Origin: a virus
IMG/VR virus record: IMGVR_UViG_3300048785_000006
Location: 1 to 24,243 of that record
Strand: one strand, 5' to 3'
DNA length: 24,243 bases
Made by a program: the position numbers and the translations under genes. Under the pieces are notes generated by a model, which saw nothing but the letters and a program-made list of their open reading frames with translations, did not search any database and was not told the DNA's origin. Within the stretch, counting starts at the first letter, position 1. The number at the start of each line of letters is the position of its first letter. Shown piece by piece: positions 14,071-20,445 of the stretch.

Positions 14071-14658
14071 ATGAAAGTATACGTTAAGAGTAATACTGTA
14101 GTAAGAATAACAACCGACAATTATGATTGGAATGATGAGACTGCAATCTATGACCTAATACGTTACATGGATGATAAGTTCAACTATGCAACTCCTATGA
14201 CTAGGAGAATACCAGCAGACCCAAGTAACCCTAACTCTGCTAAGTATGTGCTTGAGGAAAGATTTGTAGTTCAGGTAGGTGATCCTGATCCTATCAACTA
14301 TGCATCTGATGCTGATGTTCGTTTGATGAAACATACTGAATTCAAAATCATATTCAACGCTAGGATGTTAGATGGTGCAACCACTAGGAGTCTAGACAAC
14401 AATTTCAAAGTTGATATTGACTTTGACTCTACCAACAAACTTAACTCACTTAGAAGTCTTGCTATCATTGCAGGACTTGAAGGTGTTTCTATCAGAGACT
14501 ATGATAACAACACACAACTAATATCTATGGCAGATTTTGATAAGGTATTAGTTGAGATTGGTATGGATGTTCAAGCTTTGTTTTCTACAAAGAATGATCT
14601 ACAGGATGCAGCAGCAAGTCTACCAATCGAAGAAGTTAAAGTATTACACTGGATATAA
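14071..14658 (+). CDS. DUF4376-like virion or fibre-accessory protein, 195 aa
   Basis: The first 130 residues are a mixed beta region with acidic patches (YDWNDETAIYDL, VVQVGDPDPINY, FKVDIDFDSTNK). The C-terminal 50 residues (IRDYDNNTQLISMADFDKVL followed by VEIGMDVQALFSTKNDLQDA) look like the DUF4376 domain found at the ends of phage fibre or fibre-assembly proteins: a short motif N-x-x-x-x-MADFDKV, then a helix pair with LFSTKNDL. It lies 12 bases after the tailspike-like gene with an AAGGAT site and just before the protease gene, so it is probably a partner or chaperone of the spike. The role is inferred from context. Confidence 0.6.
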   Translation: MKVYVKSNTVVRITTDNYDWNDETAIYDLIRYMDDKFNYATPMTRRIPADPSNPNSAKYVLEERFVVQVGDPDPINYASDADVRLMKHTEFKIIFNARMLDGATTRSLDNNFKVDIDFDSTNKLNSLRSLAIIAGLEGVSIRDYDNNTQLISMADFDKVLVEIGMDVQALFSTKNDLQDAAASLPIEEVKVLHWI

Positions 14659-14679
14659 ATTTTAACATAGGAGTAAGAA

Positions 14680-15369
14680 ATGCAACCAACACTTTTAATT
14701 GAAGAAGTAGATTTTGATCTAGTACAAACACAGATCATTGAAGAAGATGCTCTAGAAGAAGGAATGCCTAAGACTAAGAGTTTCTATATCACAGGCCCAA
14801 TGCTTGTGAGTGAAGCAGAGAATGGTAACAAGAGAAGGTATCCTAGACCTGTAATTGAAGCACAGGTTAACAAGTATCAGGATGTTATCAAGGATAGACG
14901 TTCTGTTGGTGAGTGTGAACATCCTACCACTTCTTCTATCAACATGGAACGTATCTCCCATCTAATCACTGAACTAAAGATGGAAGGTAACATTGCTATG
15001 GGTAAGGCTAAAATCCTTGATAAGATGCCTCTTGGTTCTGTTCTAAAGAATCTTATTGAGTCTGGTGTTAAGGTAGGAGTTTCCTCAAGAGGAACTGGTT
15101 CACTAAAGAATGGTATTGTTCAGAATGACTACAATATGATTTGTATTGACTCAGTGTTCAATCCTTCTGGCCCAGGTTGTTTTATGCAATCTATTACTGA
15201 AGGTAAGGAATGGATTCTTGAGAATGGAGTTCTTACTGAACAAGAGATCAAAGTTGTTAAGGAAGAAATGGATGAGATTGTGGTTGTAAACCCATACTCA
15301 CTACAGGAAAGACAAGCTGCTTTCATGAAATTGTTTCAGGATACTCTAACAAAAATCTCCAAGAAATAA
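14680..15369 (+). CDS. 21: Prohead core protease (T4 gp21 family)
   Basis: This serine protease sits in the prohead core and cleaves scaffold, core and capsid proteins to allow expansion and packaging. At 229 residues it is near the T4 length (212). Visible features are FYITGPML (35-42), NGNKRRYPRPVIE (48-60), GECEHP with His81, the LGSVLKNLIESGVKVGVSSRG block (118-138) with the nucleophile Ser in VGVSSRGTGS (Ser135 or Ser136), and DYNMICIDSVFNPS (150-163). His and Ser match the assemblin-like gp21 catalytic pair. An AGGAG site precedes the start. It ends a unit, being followed by a terminator and a late promoter. A homing endonuclease separates it from its usual neighbour gp22. Confidence 0.93.
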   Translation: MQPTLLIEEVDFDLVQTQIIEEDALEEGMPKTKSFYITGPMLVSEAENGNKRRYPRPVIEAQVNKYQDVIKDRRSVGECEHPTTSSINMERISHLITELKMEGNIAMGKAKILDKMPLGSVLKNLIESGVKVGVSSRGTGSLKNGIVQNDYNMICIDSVFNPSGPGCFMQSITEGKEWILENGVLTEQEIKVVKEEMDEIVVVNPYSLQERQAAFMKLFQDTLTKISKK

Positions 15370-15390
15370 GTAATGATTCTATGAACTTAG

Positions 15391-15422
15391 AGCATAATCT
15401 AGTAGGGGTTATGCTTTTTTTT
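15391..15422 (+). terminator. Terminator after gp21, T tract fused to late promoter
   Basis: AGCATAA (15391-15397) pairs with TTATGCT (15409-15415), followed by eight T. The last T of the tract is the first base of the TATAAATA box. Confidence 0.75.
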
Positions 15423-15429
15423 ATAAATA
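15422..15429 (+). promoter_or_regulatory. Late promoter TATAAATACT for HNH endonuclease and gp22
   Basis: A perfect late box with the favoured ACT extension. TATAAATACT (15422-15431) is an exact ten-base complement of AGTATTTATA (15517-15526), which overlaps the second to fifth codons of the endonuclease gene. Read-through RNA from gp21 could therefore fold over the start, while RNA begun here would lack the upstream arm. Confidence 0.85.
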
Positions 15430-15457
15430 CTTTTAAGTTATTAGTTTGATTAAAAAG

Positions 15458-15487
15458 GACTGTCACGATATTGGCGTATCTACAGTC
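15458..15487 (+). other. Leader hairpin upstream of the HNH endonuclease
   Basis: GACTGT (15458-15463) pairs with ACAGTC (15482-15487), with an inner GATA/TATC stem (15467-15470 with 15477-15480). It lies between the late promoter and the strong AGGAGGT site (15500-15506), so it would be present in late RNA. Confidence 0.45.
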
Positions 15488-15513
15488 TCTAACCTAAACA
15501 GGAGGTCAGCTTC

Positions 15514-16197
15514 ATGAGTATTTATATTCAAAAAGTAGAAGAGATTGCTCTTTCAAATAAGTATACAAAGTGGTATCTGAACATTTGTAGAAATGCAAAT
15601 AAAAGATGTACCAATAGAAAAGATGCTAAACAGTTATTGGGATATACAGAAGCTCATCATGTCCTTCCTAAATGTTTTAAAATAGGTGGAGAGAAAGATA
15701 AAGAAAATTTAGTTTACCTTTCTGGAAGAGAACATTTTATTATTCATTGGTTAGCCACTAAAATGTTTGAGAATACATCAAAATCTAAATTATCATATGC
15801 ATTTAAACTTATGTGCAACAAATCTAAAAGATATAACATTAGAATTACTAGTATGGCATATTCAGCATTAAAGAAGATGAAGATGCCTAGAACAAAAGAA
15901 CATAGTATGAAAATTGGTGCTTCACATAAAGGTAAACTAAGTCCATTTAAAGATTTACCATTATCAGAAGATACTAAATATAAGATGAAAGAAGCGTGGA
16001 AATTAAGAGATAAAGATTTAATGTCTGAAAAGATAAGAAATACTAGAAAAGAAAGAAATATTCCTGCTCCAAATAAAGGAATACCACATACAGAAGAAAC
16101 TTTAGAAAAAATGAGAAAGCCTCGTTCAGAAGAAGCAAAAGCTAATATGAGAGGTGCTAAACAAAGAAAAAGAGATTTATTAAATTTAGGTCAATAA
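15514..16197 (+). CDS. HNH homing endonuclease with NUMOD3-type repeats
   Basis: A 227-residue selfish nuclease lying between gp21 and gp22. The HNH core is EAHHVLPKCF (46-55) with His48/His49, then Asn65 in ENLVYLSGREHFIIHWLA, with His74 and His78, the beta-beta-alpha metal finger. The C-terminal part is Lys-rich with NUMOD3-like repeats (PRTKEHSMKIGASHKGK, LSEDTKYKMKEAW, PHTEETLEKMRK, PRSEEAKANMRG). A perfect AGGAGGT site supports the ATG at 15514. The gene uses AAA and AT-ending codons much more than gp21 before it and the later part of gp22 after it. It probably targets a site in or near the gp21-gp22 junction of related phages lacking it. Confidence 0.9.
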   Translation: MSIYIQKVEEIALSNKYTKWYLNICRNANKRCTNRKDAKQLLGYTEAHHVLPKCFKIGGEKDKENLVYLSGREHFIIHWLATKMFENTSKSKLSYAFKLMCNKSKRYNIRITSMAYSALKKMKMPRTKEHSMKIGASHKGKLSPFKDLPLSEDTKYKMKEAWKLRDKDLMSEKIRNTRKERNIPAPNKGIPHTEETLEKMRKPRSEEAKANMRGAKQRKRDLLNLGQ

Positions 16198-16236
16198 GTT
16201 ATTAAAAATTTATAAAGGAAATAAAGGAAAATTAAA

Positions 16237-16941
16237 ATGGCCGAAGATGTAAAAACCGGAAAAGATTCACTTCAATCATTATTTGAAGGAATTGAATCTG
16301 AACTATTAACAGATGATGTTAAGCTACAAATTGCAACTCTTTTTGAAGCTTCTGTTAATGAAGCTATAGCTCAAAAAGAACAAGAACTTGAAGAAAGTAA
16401 TAAAACTGAACTTGCTACTTTCAAAGAAGATTTAGTTGCTCAGTGCGATAGTTATCTTGAGTACTTCACTAAAGAGTACATCAAAGAAAATGAGCAGATC
16501 GTTGAAGACTTCACCAAGGTTCGTCTTGCAGAAAAGGTTCTTAGGAACTTCCAACAAATGGTAGAAGCATTCAATGTGTCTCTATCTGATGAATCTGTTT
16601 CTTCCGAAGAAGAAATTGATGAACTCAAAACTGAGAACACCAAGCTTGTTAACAAGCTAATTGAATCCCGTAAAGAAACTGAAACTGTGAAGAAAGCAAC
16701 CATGATCAGTGAAGCTTCTGGCAAACTTGAAACCGATATGCAACGTGACAAGCTTGTTGAAATGGCAAAGAAACTAGAGTTTGACGAAGAACTATTCTCT
16801 GAAAAGCTTGAAGTACTTGTTACCAAGATTCTTACTGAGAAAGTTGAAGCTGCTCCTGAGAAGCTTGAAGAAAAAGTTGAAGCTGCTGCTCCTGAAAAGA
16901 AAGTTGCAAGCACCATGAGTAGTTACCTACAAAACATTTAA
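16237..16941 (+). CDS. 22: Prohead scaffolding protein (T4 gp22 family)
   Basis: gp22 forms the core on which gp23 assembles and is then degraded by gp21. The 234-residue protein (T4: 269) is acidic, rich in Glu, Lys and Ala and almost wholly helical. It has a central FTKEYIKENEQIVEDFTKVR and LRNFQQMVEAFNVSL region (about 76-116), a coiled-coil EEIDELKTENTKLVNKLIES (124-143), and a C-terminal KVASTMSSYLQNI that fits the family's conserved ending. Gene order gp21, gp22, gp23 confirms it. Its first eight Lys codons are seven AAA and one AAG, whereas later ones are mixed (about 11 AAG to 8 AAA). This shift faces the homing endonuclease and suggests co-conversion. Confidence 0.9.
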   Translation: MAEDVKTGKDSLQSLFEGIESELLTDDVKLQIATLFEASVNEAIAQKEQELEESNKTELATFKEDLVAQCDSYLEYFTKEYIKENEQIVEDFTKVRLAEKVLRNFQQMVEAFNVSLSDESVSSEEEIDELKTENTKLVNKLIESRKETETVKKATMISEASGKLETDMQRDKLVEMAKKLEFDEELFSEKLEVLVTKILTEKVEAAPEKLEEKVEAAAPEKKVASTMSSYLQNI

Positions 16942-16975
16942 CAATAACAAAACTTATAAAGGAGAAAAAATTCAA

Positions 16976-18388
16976 ATGGCCGATTCAGTATTACTAGAAA
17001 AATGGACTGAACTAATTGATACAGACAAAGCACCTGCTGTTCAATCCAGAGAACAAATGGCACAACTTCTTGAGAACCAAGAAGGATATCTTAACGAAAC
17101 CGCTACCGTACAGGCAGACGTTGCTCAATACACACCAATCCTTGTACCAGCAGTAAGACGTATTTTCCCTAACCTACTAGCGAATGAAATCGTTGGTGTT
17201 CAACCTCTAAAGCAACCTACTGGTTACGTTTATGCACTACGTTACCTTTACGGTGATGGCGCAGGAATCAACGCAGTAGATCGTGGTAAGTTTAACCGTG
17301 ACCTTACTGGTGCTGATGCAGTATTCACTACTGTTGGTATCCTTCTAACTGGTATTACCCAACTAGCAACTGTTGCTGCTTCCGCAACCTTTACTAACGG
17401 TGCAGTATCTTCAGTTGGACAGATCATGTACGCAGAGCTAGGTCGTTTCCTAGTTCGTATGCCTGATGCTAACGGTGCTGCTCTAGCAGTAACTCCATCC
17501 GTATCTGCTTTCTCAACTGGTGTTAACTCCACTGTTGTTGCTGGTTTCCAGAATGAAGTTGGGTACTCCCTAATCTTCAAGAACTACACTGGCCCAATGT
17601 CAACAGCAACTGGTGAATACTTGGGTGCAAACATCAAGAACCTCCAGCTAAAGATTGAAAGGGCGCAAGTAGAAGCTCAGACTCGTAGACTAAAAGCTGA
17701 GTACACCCTAGAAATGGCTCAAGACCTAAAGAATATTCATGGAGTTGATGCAGAGAAAGAACTTATCAACATCATGGAATACGAAATTGGCGCAGAGCTT
17801 GACCGTGAACTAGTAGACCTAATCAACAGCAAGGCTACTGTTACACCAGCTTGGAACTACGGTTCTGTCAACGTTGCTAACGGTTCTGCCGATGGTCGTT
17901 GGGAAGCAGAAAAGATTCGTACTCTTTACAACCGTCTTCTACGTGAAGCAAATCAAATTGCTCTAACTACTCGTAGAGGTTCTGCTAACTTCATCATCTG
18001 TTCCTCAAACGTATGTGCTGCTCTTGAAACTCTTTCTGGTTTCATGTATGCTGCTGTACCTGGTACAGTTAAACCAACCATTGGTGTTGCTAAAGTTGGA
18101 ACACTAGATGGACGTTTCACTGTTTACATGGACACTTTTGCTTATACCGACTACATTACTCTTGGATACAAGGGAACTGGTTACGACAACGGTATTATCT
18201 ACTGCCCATACATTCCTCTACAAATGCAGAAAGTAATTGACCCTGTTACTTTCCAACCAAAAATCGGTTTCATGACTCGTGATGCGATTGCGGCTAACCT
18301 ATACGGAACTCAGACCTACTACAGAACTTTTGCAGTTAACTTCGGTTCTTCTTCATTCGGTGGTGGTTACACTGGTATCACTTGGTAA
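16976..18388 (+). CDS. 23: Major capsid protein (T4 gp23 family)
   Basis: The shell subunit, 470 residues (T4 gp23: 521). Typical segments are LENQEGYLNE (33-42), TPILVPAVRRIFPNLLANEI (53-72), VGVQPLKQPTGYVYALRYLYG (73-93), the KIERAQVEAQTRRLKAEYTLEMAQDLKNIHG block (about 228-258) and the C-terminal GFMTRDAIAANLYGTQTYYRTFAVNF stretch. gp21 cuts after motifs of the type (I/L)xE; LLE at residues 31-33 is a possible site, so the pro-region would be shorter than in T4. Codon use is the most GC-ending in the window, as expected for the most abundant protein. An AAAGGAG site precedes the start and a double hairpin follows the stop. Confidence 0.96.
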   Translation: MADSVLLEKWTELIDTDKAPAVQSREQMAQLLENQEGYLNETATVQADVAQYTPILVPAVRRIFPNLLANEIVGVQPLKQPTGYVYALRYLYGDGAGINAVDRGKFNRDLTGADAVFTTVGILLTGITQLATVAASATFTNGAVSSVGQIMYAELGRFLVRMPDANGAALAVTPSVSAFSTGVNSTVVAGFQNEVGYSLIFKNYTGPMSTATGEYLGANIKNLQLKIERAQVEAQTRRLKAEYTLEMAQDLKNIHGVDAEKELINIMEYEIGAELDRELVDLINSKATVTPAWNYGSVNVANGSADGRWEAEKIRTLYNRLLREANQIALTTRRGSANFIICSSNVCAALETLSGFMYAAVPGTVKPTIGVAKVGTLDGRFTVYMDTFAYTDYITLGYKGTGYDNGIIYCPYIPLQMQKVIDPVTFQPKIGFMTRDAIAANLYGTQTYYRTFAVNFGSSSFGGGYTGITW

Positions 18389-18393
18389 TCAAC

Positions 18394-18419
18394 TGGTGGT
18401 GATCTTCTGATCACCACCA
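18394..18419 (+). other. Perfect hairpin directly after the capsid gene
   Basis: TGGTGGTGATC (18394-18404) pairs with GATCACCACCA (18409-18419) around a TTCT tetraloop. No T tract follows, so it may protect the 3' end of capsid mRNA rather than terminate it. Confidence 0.7.
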
Positions 18420-18427
18420 ACAACCCT

Positions 18428-18462
18428 AAAGGGAGCTAGGATTTTTCTAGCTCCCTTTTTTT
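18428..18462 (+). terminator. Strong terminator of the capsid unit
   Basis: AAAGGGAGCTAG (18428-18439) pairs with CTAGCTCCCTTT (18447-18458) around a seven-base loop; the T run reaches 18462. It is the strongest terminator in the window. Confidence 0.93.
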
Positions 18463-18464
18463 AA

Positions 18465-18493
18465 TTGACAAACAACTTCCAGCATGTTAAGTT
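18465..18493 (+). promoter_or_regulatory. Sigma70-like promoter after the capsid terminator
   Basis: A perfect -35 TTGACA (18465-18470) is separated by 17 bases from TAAGTT (18488-18493), with an extended -10 TG at 18485-18486. It would let the host polymerase read the small gene at 18525 early in infection. Confidence 0.6.
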
Positions 18494-18524
18494 GTCTGAA
18501 ATAAAACTCAAAGCGAGGCAAGTC

Positions 18525-18705
18525 ATGGGATTCAAGAAAAGCGAAACACGTAAGAAACTGGACAAGATGAAGGGCGCAGCAAATGAAGGGCGCAGCAAAT
18601 GAAGGGGATCGTTTACCTCCTATCCCTGCACCTAGGACTTTCAAGGGTTCCTTGAAAGATCGCAGGGACAATCCTAAACACAAGAAAGACCTTGTGGAGG
18701 ATTAA
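18525..18705 (+). pseudogene. Small basic-protein gene split by a 16-bp tandem duplication
   Basis: As it stands, the ATG at 18525 (GAGG site upstream) gives only 25 codons, MGFKKSETRKKLDKMKGAAN and then EGRSK, ending at 18602. A perfect tandem copy of 16 bases shifts the frame by one. Removing one copy gives a single 54-codon frame ending at 18705, whose second half reads EGDRLPPIPAPRTFKG and ends HKKDLVED. The second half can also start at an ATG created by the repeat (18583), giving 40 residues. The intact product would be short, very basic and Pro-containing; I do not recognise its family. It has its own sigma70-like promoter. It could be a frameshifted relic, a phase-variable gene or a sequencing error. 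Confidence 0.6.
18567..18607 (+). repeat. 16-bp perfect tandem duplication
   Basis: ATGAAGGGCGCAGCAA occurs at 18567-18582 and again at 18583-18598, followed by a partial third start ATGAAGGG. Because 16 is not a multiple of three, copy number changes switch the reading frame of the small gene. Confidence 0.95.
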
Positions 18706-18708
18706 AAT

Positions 18709-18738
18709 TTGACTTGGGCCTATCCTTTGTGGTAAGAT
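18709..18738 (+). promoter_or_regulatory. Sigma70-like promoter upstream of HU gene
   Basis: TTGACT (18709-18714), an 18-base spacer and TAAGAT (18733-18738). It lies four bases after the stop of the broken small gene and about 70 bases before the HU start, suggesting early expression. Confidence 0.45.
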
Positions 18739-18760
18739 GATTTTAGTCAGTTCTGAGTGG

Positions 18761-18768
18761 CATAAATA
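18761..18768 (+). promoter_or_regulatory. Late promoter-like CATAAATACT for HU gene
   Basis: One mismatch from the late consensus, with the favoured CT after it, 41 bases before the HU start. With the sigma70-like site upstream, HU would be made both early and late. Confidence 0.55.
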
Positions 18769-18808
18769 CTCATGAAGGGCAAATCAAAAACCGATTAAAG
18801 GAATCAAA

Positions 18809-19075
18809 ATGAAAGCAACCGTAGAAGCAATCGCACAGCAGTTCGGAATCACCAAGAAACTCGCAAAAGAAGTAGTTGACGCAACCATCGAATCACTAAC
18901 CGAAACTCTTGTTACTGAAGGTAAAGTAAAAGTTACTGGTCTAGGTAGTTTCTCAGTGAAGACCAAACCAGAACGTGCTGGTCGTAATCCAAAAGATGGA
19001 ACTCCACTAACCATCAAAGAGCATAAGGTTGTTAAGTTCACCCTTACCAAGTCTCTCAAGGTAGCAGTTCAGTAA
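18809..19075 (+). CDS. HU/IHF-family DNA-binding protein
   Basis: An 88-residue histone-like protein that would bend and compact DNA. The N-terminal helices (VEAIAQQFGITKKLAKEVVD then ATIESLTETL) are followed by the family signature GLGSFSVKTKPERAGRNPKD (44-63) with the Arg-Asn-Pro tip at 59-61, and the ending VVKFTLTKSLKVAV. Length is that of bacterial HU (about 90). AAAGGAATC precedes the ATG. It stands alone between two terminators with both an early-type and a late-type promoter, so it is an independent unit. It may organise replicating phage DNA or be packaged with it; it could also redirect host nucleoid functions. Confidence 0.93.
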   Translation: MKATVEAIAQQFGITKKLAKEVVDATIESLTETLVTEGKVKVTGLGSFSVKTKPERAGRNPKDGTPLTIKEHKVVKFTLTKSLKVAVQ

Positions 19076-19097
19076 CAAAGAAGTTCAATACAATAAG

Positions 19098-19134
19098 ATG
19101 CCCATGATCGTTCATCTTTCATGGGCATTTCTTT
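19098..19134 (+). terminator. Rho-independent terminator after HU gene
   Basis: ATGCCCATGA (19098-19107) pairs with TCATGGGCAT (19119-19128), followed by TTCTTTT. A ten-bp perfect stem. Confidence 0.9.
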
Positions 19135-19149
19135 TACACAAGAGGTATG

Positions 19150-19335
19150 ATGCAAGTCAAAATTGTTTATGATCCATATGAGTATGAGTATATTGCATTC
19201 ATTGAAGGGATAACTTCTATCTCAGGGTATGGTCAAACCGAAAAAGAAGCTATCGTTGACTTCCTGCATCAATGTGAAAAGAATCCAAAGTTCCACCAAT
19301 CAACAATACAACTCCTGTTAAGTAAAATCCAATGA
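19150..19335 (+). CDS. HicB-like small protein, 61 aa
   Basis: The protein MQVKIVYDPYEYEYIAFIEG has the HicB-type partial RNase H fold: strands KIVYD and YIAFIEGI, the ISGYGQTEKEAI motif (23-34) and a helix DFLHQCEKN. ATG codons occur at 19147 and 19150; I prefer 19150 because AGAGG at 19141-19145 is otherwise too close. No HicA-like toxin is present next to it, so it is probably an orphan regulator or a mere fold relative rather than half of a toxin-antitoxin pair. It overlaps the next gene by four bases (ATGA), starting a run of coupled small genes. Confidence 0.75.
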   Translation: MQVKIVYDPYEYEYIAFIEGITSISGYGQTEKEAIVDFLHQCEKNPKFHQSTIQLLLSKIQ

Positions 19336-19754
19336 GACTAGATTACAACAAACTATATCACTTCAGGTATAAAGCTAAAGGTGAAGGGCAACTTCACGTT
19401 TACGATAAAGTACCTATCATTTTCATCATTGATGTAAGACCTAACAACTCTATCTTGGCTGTTAACTTTCACTGGATTCCCTTTCGTATCAGGAGAAAGT
19501 TCTTTGATGCTGTAAGAGAGATAATGGATAAGACAGAAATGGTTGGTAAGAAAGTTGAACGAATGAGACTGACTTACGAACTACTCAAGAAACCAGAATA
19601 CAGAACAGGACTACAAGCTATCAGAATGTACTATGTACAGAACATGACCGCAGTTAAAGTGATCCCTGAAGCTACTTGGAATCTTGTATTTGGATACGGT
19701 ATCAAAGAATACAGAATGCGTAAGGTGTACAAACGCACTGGATATAAGGACTAA
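19332..19754 (+). CDS. Conserved phage protein, paralogue of the gene at 4718
   Basis: A 140-residue protein with the same ordered elements as the protein at 4718: YHFRYKA (9-15), LHVYDKVPIIFII (21-33), NFHWIP (45-50), RRKF (54-57), a helix with LQAIRMYY, then VKVIPEATWN and a basic tail. The identity is moderate, so the duplication or separate acquisition is old. This copy lies in an accessory operon rather than beside head genes, which suggests that the two copies have taken separate jobs. The function is unknown to me. The start overlaps the upstream stop by ATGA. The stop is four bases before the next ATG. Confidence 0.78.
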   Translation: MRLDYNKLYHFRYKAKGEGQLHVYDKVPIIFIIDVRPNNSILAVNFHWIPFRIRRKFFDAVREIMDKTEMVGKKVERMRLTYELLKKPEYRTGLQAIRMYYVQNMTAVKVIPEATWNLVFGYGIKEYRMRKVYKRTGYKD

Positions 19755-19758
19755 ACGA

Positions 19759-20163
19759 ATGGAACTAAAAGAAGGTTGGTTACTGAGACAAATCCAAGCA
19801 GCATCTGCTGAAGTTGCTACTTGGTCAAACTCAAAAAAAGAAGTTATGTTCTGTTGTAATGGTCACACTTGGATGCATCCTACATATCCAAAAGAGAACA
19901 TGCAACTATTGACTTGTAAATGTTGTGCCAGAGAAATGGTTCGTTTCTCTTGGGGTACAAGTTTCGTGATAGTAAAGAGAGGGGAAGAAGGAAACTGTAT
20001 GCATAAGCAAACAGAGATAGATGATCATATACTAACCAATAGACAGAAAGCACAGATCATTAACAAAACAAAATTCTGGTGTTATGGTTGTGATGGATGT
20101 TTAGTTGGTAAGTGTCCAAACTGTGGTTGGGAAAATAATAGTGGGAGAAAACTAAAACTATGA
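19759..20163 (+). CDS. Cys-rich zinc-binding protein, 134 aa
   Basis: I take MELKEGWLLR at 19759 as the start, because the longer frame runs back through the preceding gene. The N-terminal helix (WLLRQIQAASAEVATW) resembles the start of small phage accessory proteins. Two Cys clusters follow: FCCNGHTW with Cys32/Cys33/His36 and CKCC with Cys53/Cys55/Cys56; then WCYGCDGCLVGKCPNCGW with Cys108/111/114/119/122. The last CPNCG is a zinc-ribbon knuckle. The protein is probably a nucleic-acid or protein-binding adaptor. It overlaps the next gene by ATGA. No family is recognised with certainty. Confidence 0.78.
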   Translation: MELKEGWLLRQIQAASAEVATWSNSKKEVMFCCNGHTWMHPTYPKENMQLLTCKCCAREMVRFSWGTSFVIVKRGEEGNCMHKQTEIDDHILTNRQKAQIINKTKFWCYGCDGCLVGKCPNCGWENNSGRKLKL

Positions 20164-20432
20164 AGTACAGTGAAATGAAGTATCCAACCAGACAGGATAT
20201 GAGAAACGAAATTGGTAGACTTCAATCCATGTTGAAACATAACCATATAAATATGGAAACTGGAGCAGTTATGTATAGTGTTCATAATGTATTACCAAGT
20301 GACGGTGTTGTTGTAAAAACTTTGGATATATACAATAGAGAACAAAGAGCATACAGAAGAGGATTCCAATGGTTCACCGAAGATGGGCATGACATGGGAA
20401 TTGTTGAATGTTGGGAACCAATAAACTTATAA
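20160..20432 (+). CDS. Hypothetical protein, 90 aa
   Basis: I do not recognise it. The N-terminal half is helical and charged (MRNEIGRLQSMLKHNHIN), the C-terminal half looks beta-rich (VVVKTLDIYN, RGFQWFTEDGHDMGIVECWE). It is coupled to the upstream Cys-rich gene by an ATGA overlap and is the last of four small genes before the glycosyltransferase. A TATAAATA box inside it (20246-20253) could serve the next gene. Confidence 0.7.
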   Translation: MKYSEMKYPTRQDMRNEIGRLQSMLKHNHINMETGAVMYSVHNVLPSDGVVVKTLDIYNREQRAYRRGFQWFTEDGHDMGIVECWEPINL

Positions 20433-20445
20433 AGGAAACGAATGA

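Noticed and set aside
15519-15526. Minus-strand late promoter at the start of the HNH gene
   Set aside because: There is no minus-strand gene downstream; it is better explained as the complement arm of the HNH leader.
16452-16916. Long minus-strand frame of 154 codons opposite gp22
   Set aside because: Ser/Phe-rich shadow of Glu/Lys codons in the scaffold gene, with no ribosome binding site and no motif.
18567-18607. Programmed ribosomal frameshifting in the small gene
   Set aside because: No slippery heptamer is seen, and the perfect tandem copy explains the frame change directly.
20246-20253. TATAAATA inside the 90-residue gene
   Set aside because: Nearly 200 bases before the glycosyltransferase and within coding sequence; a chance match in AT-rich DNA cannot be excluded.
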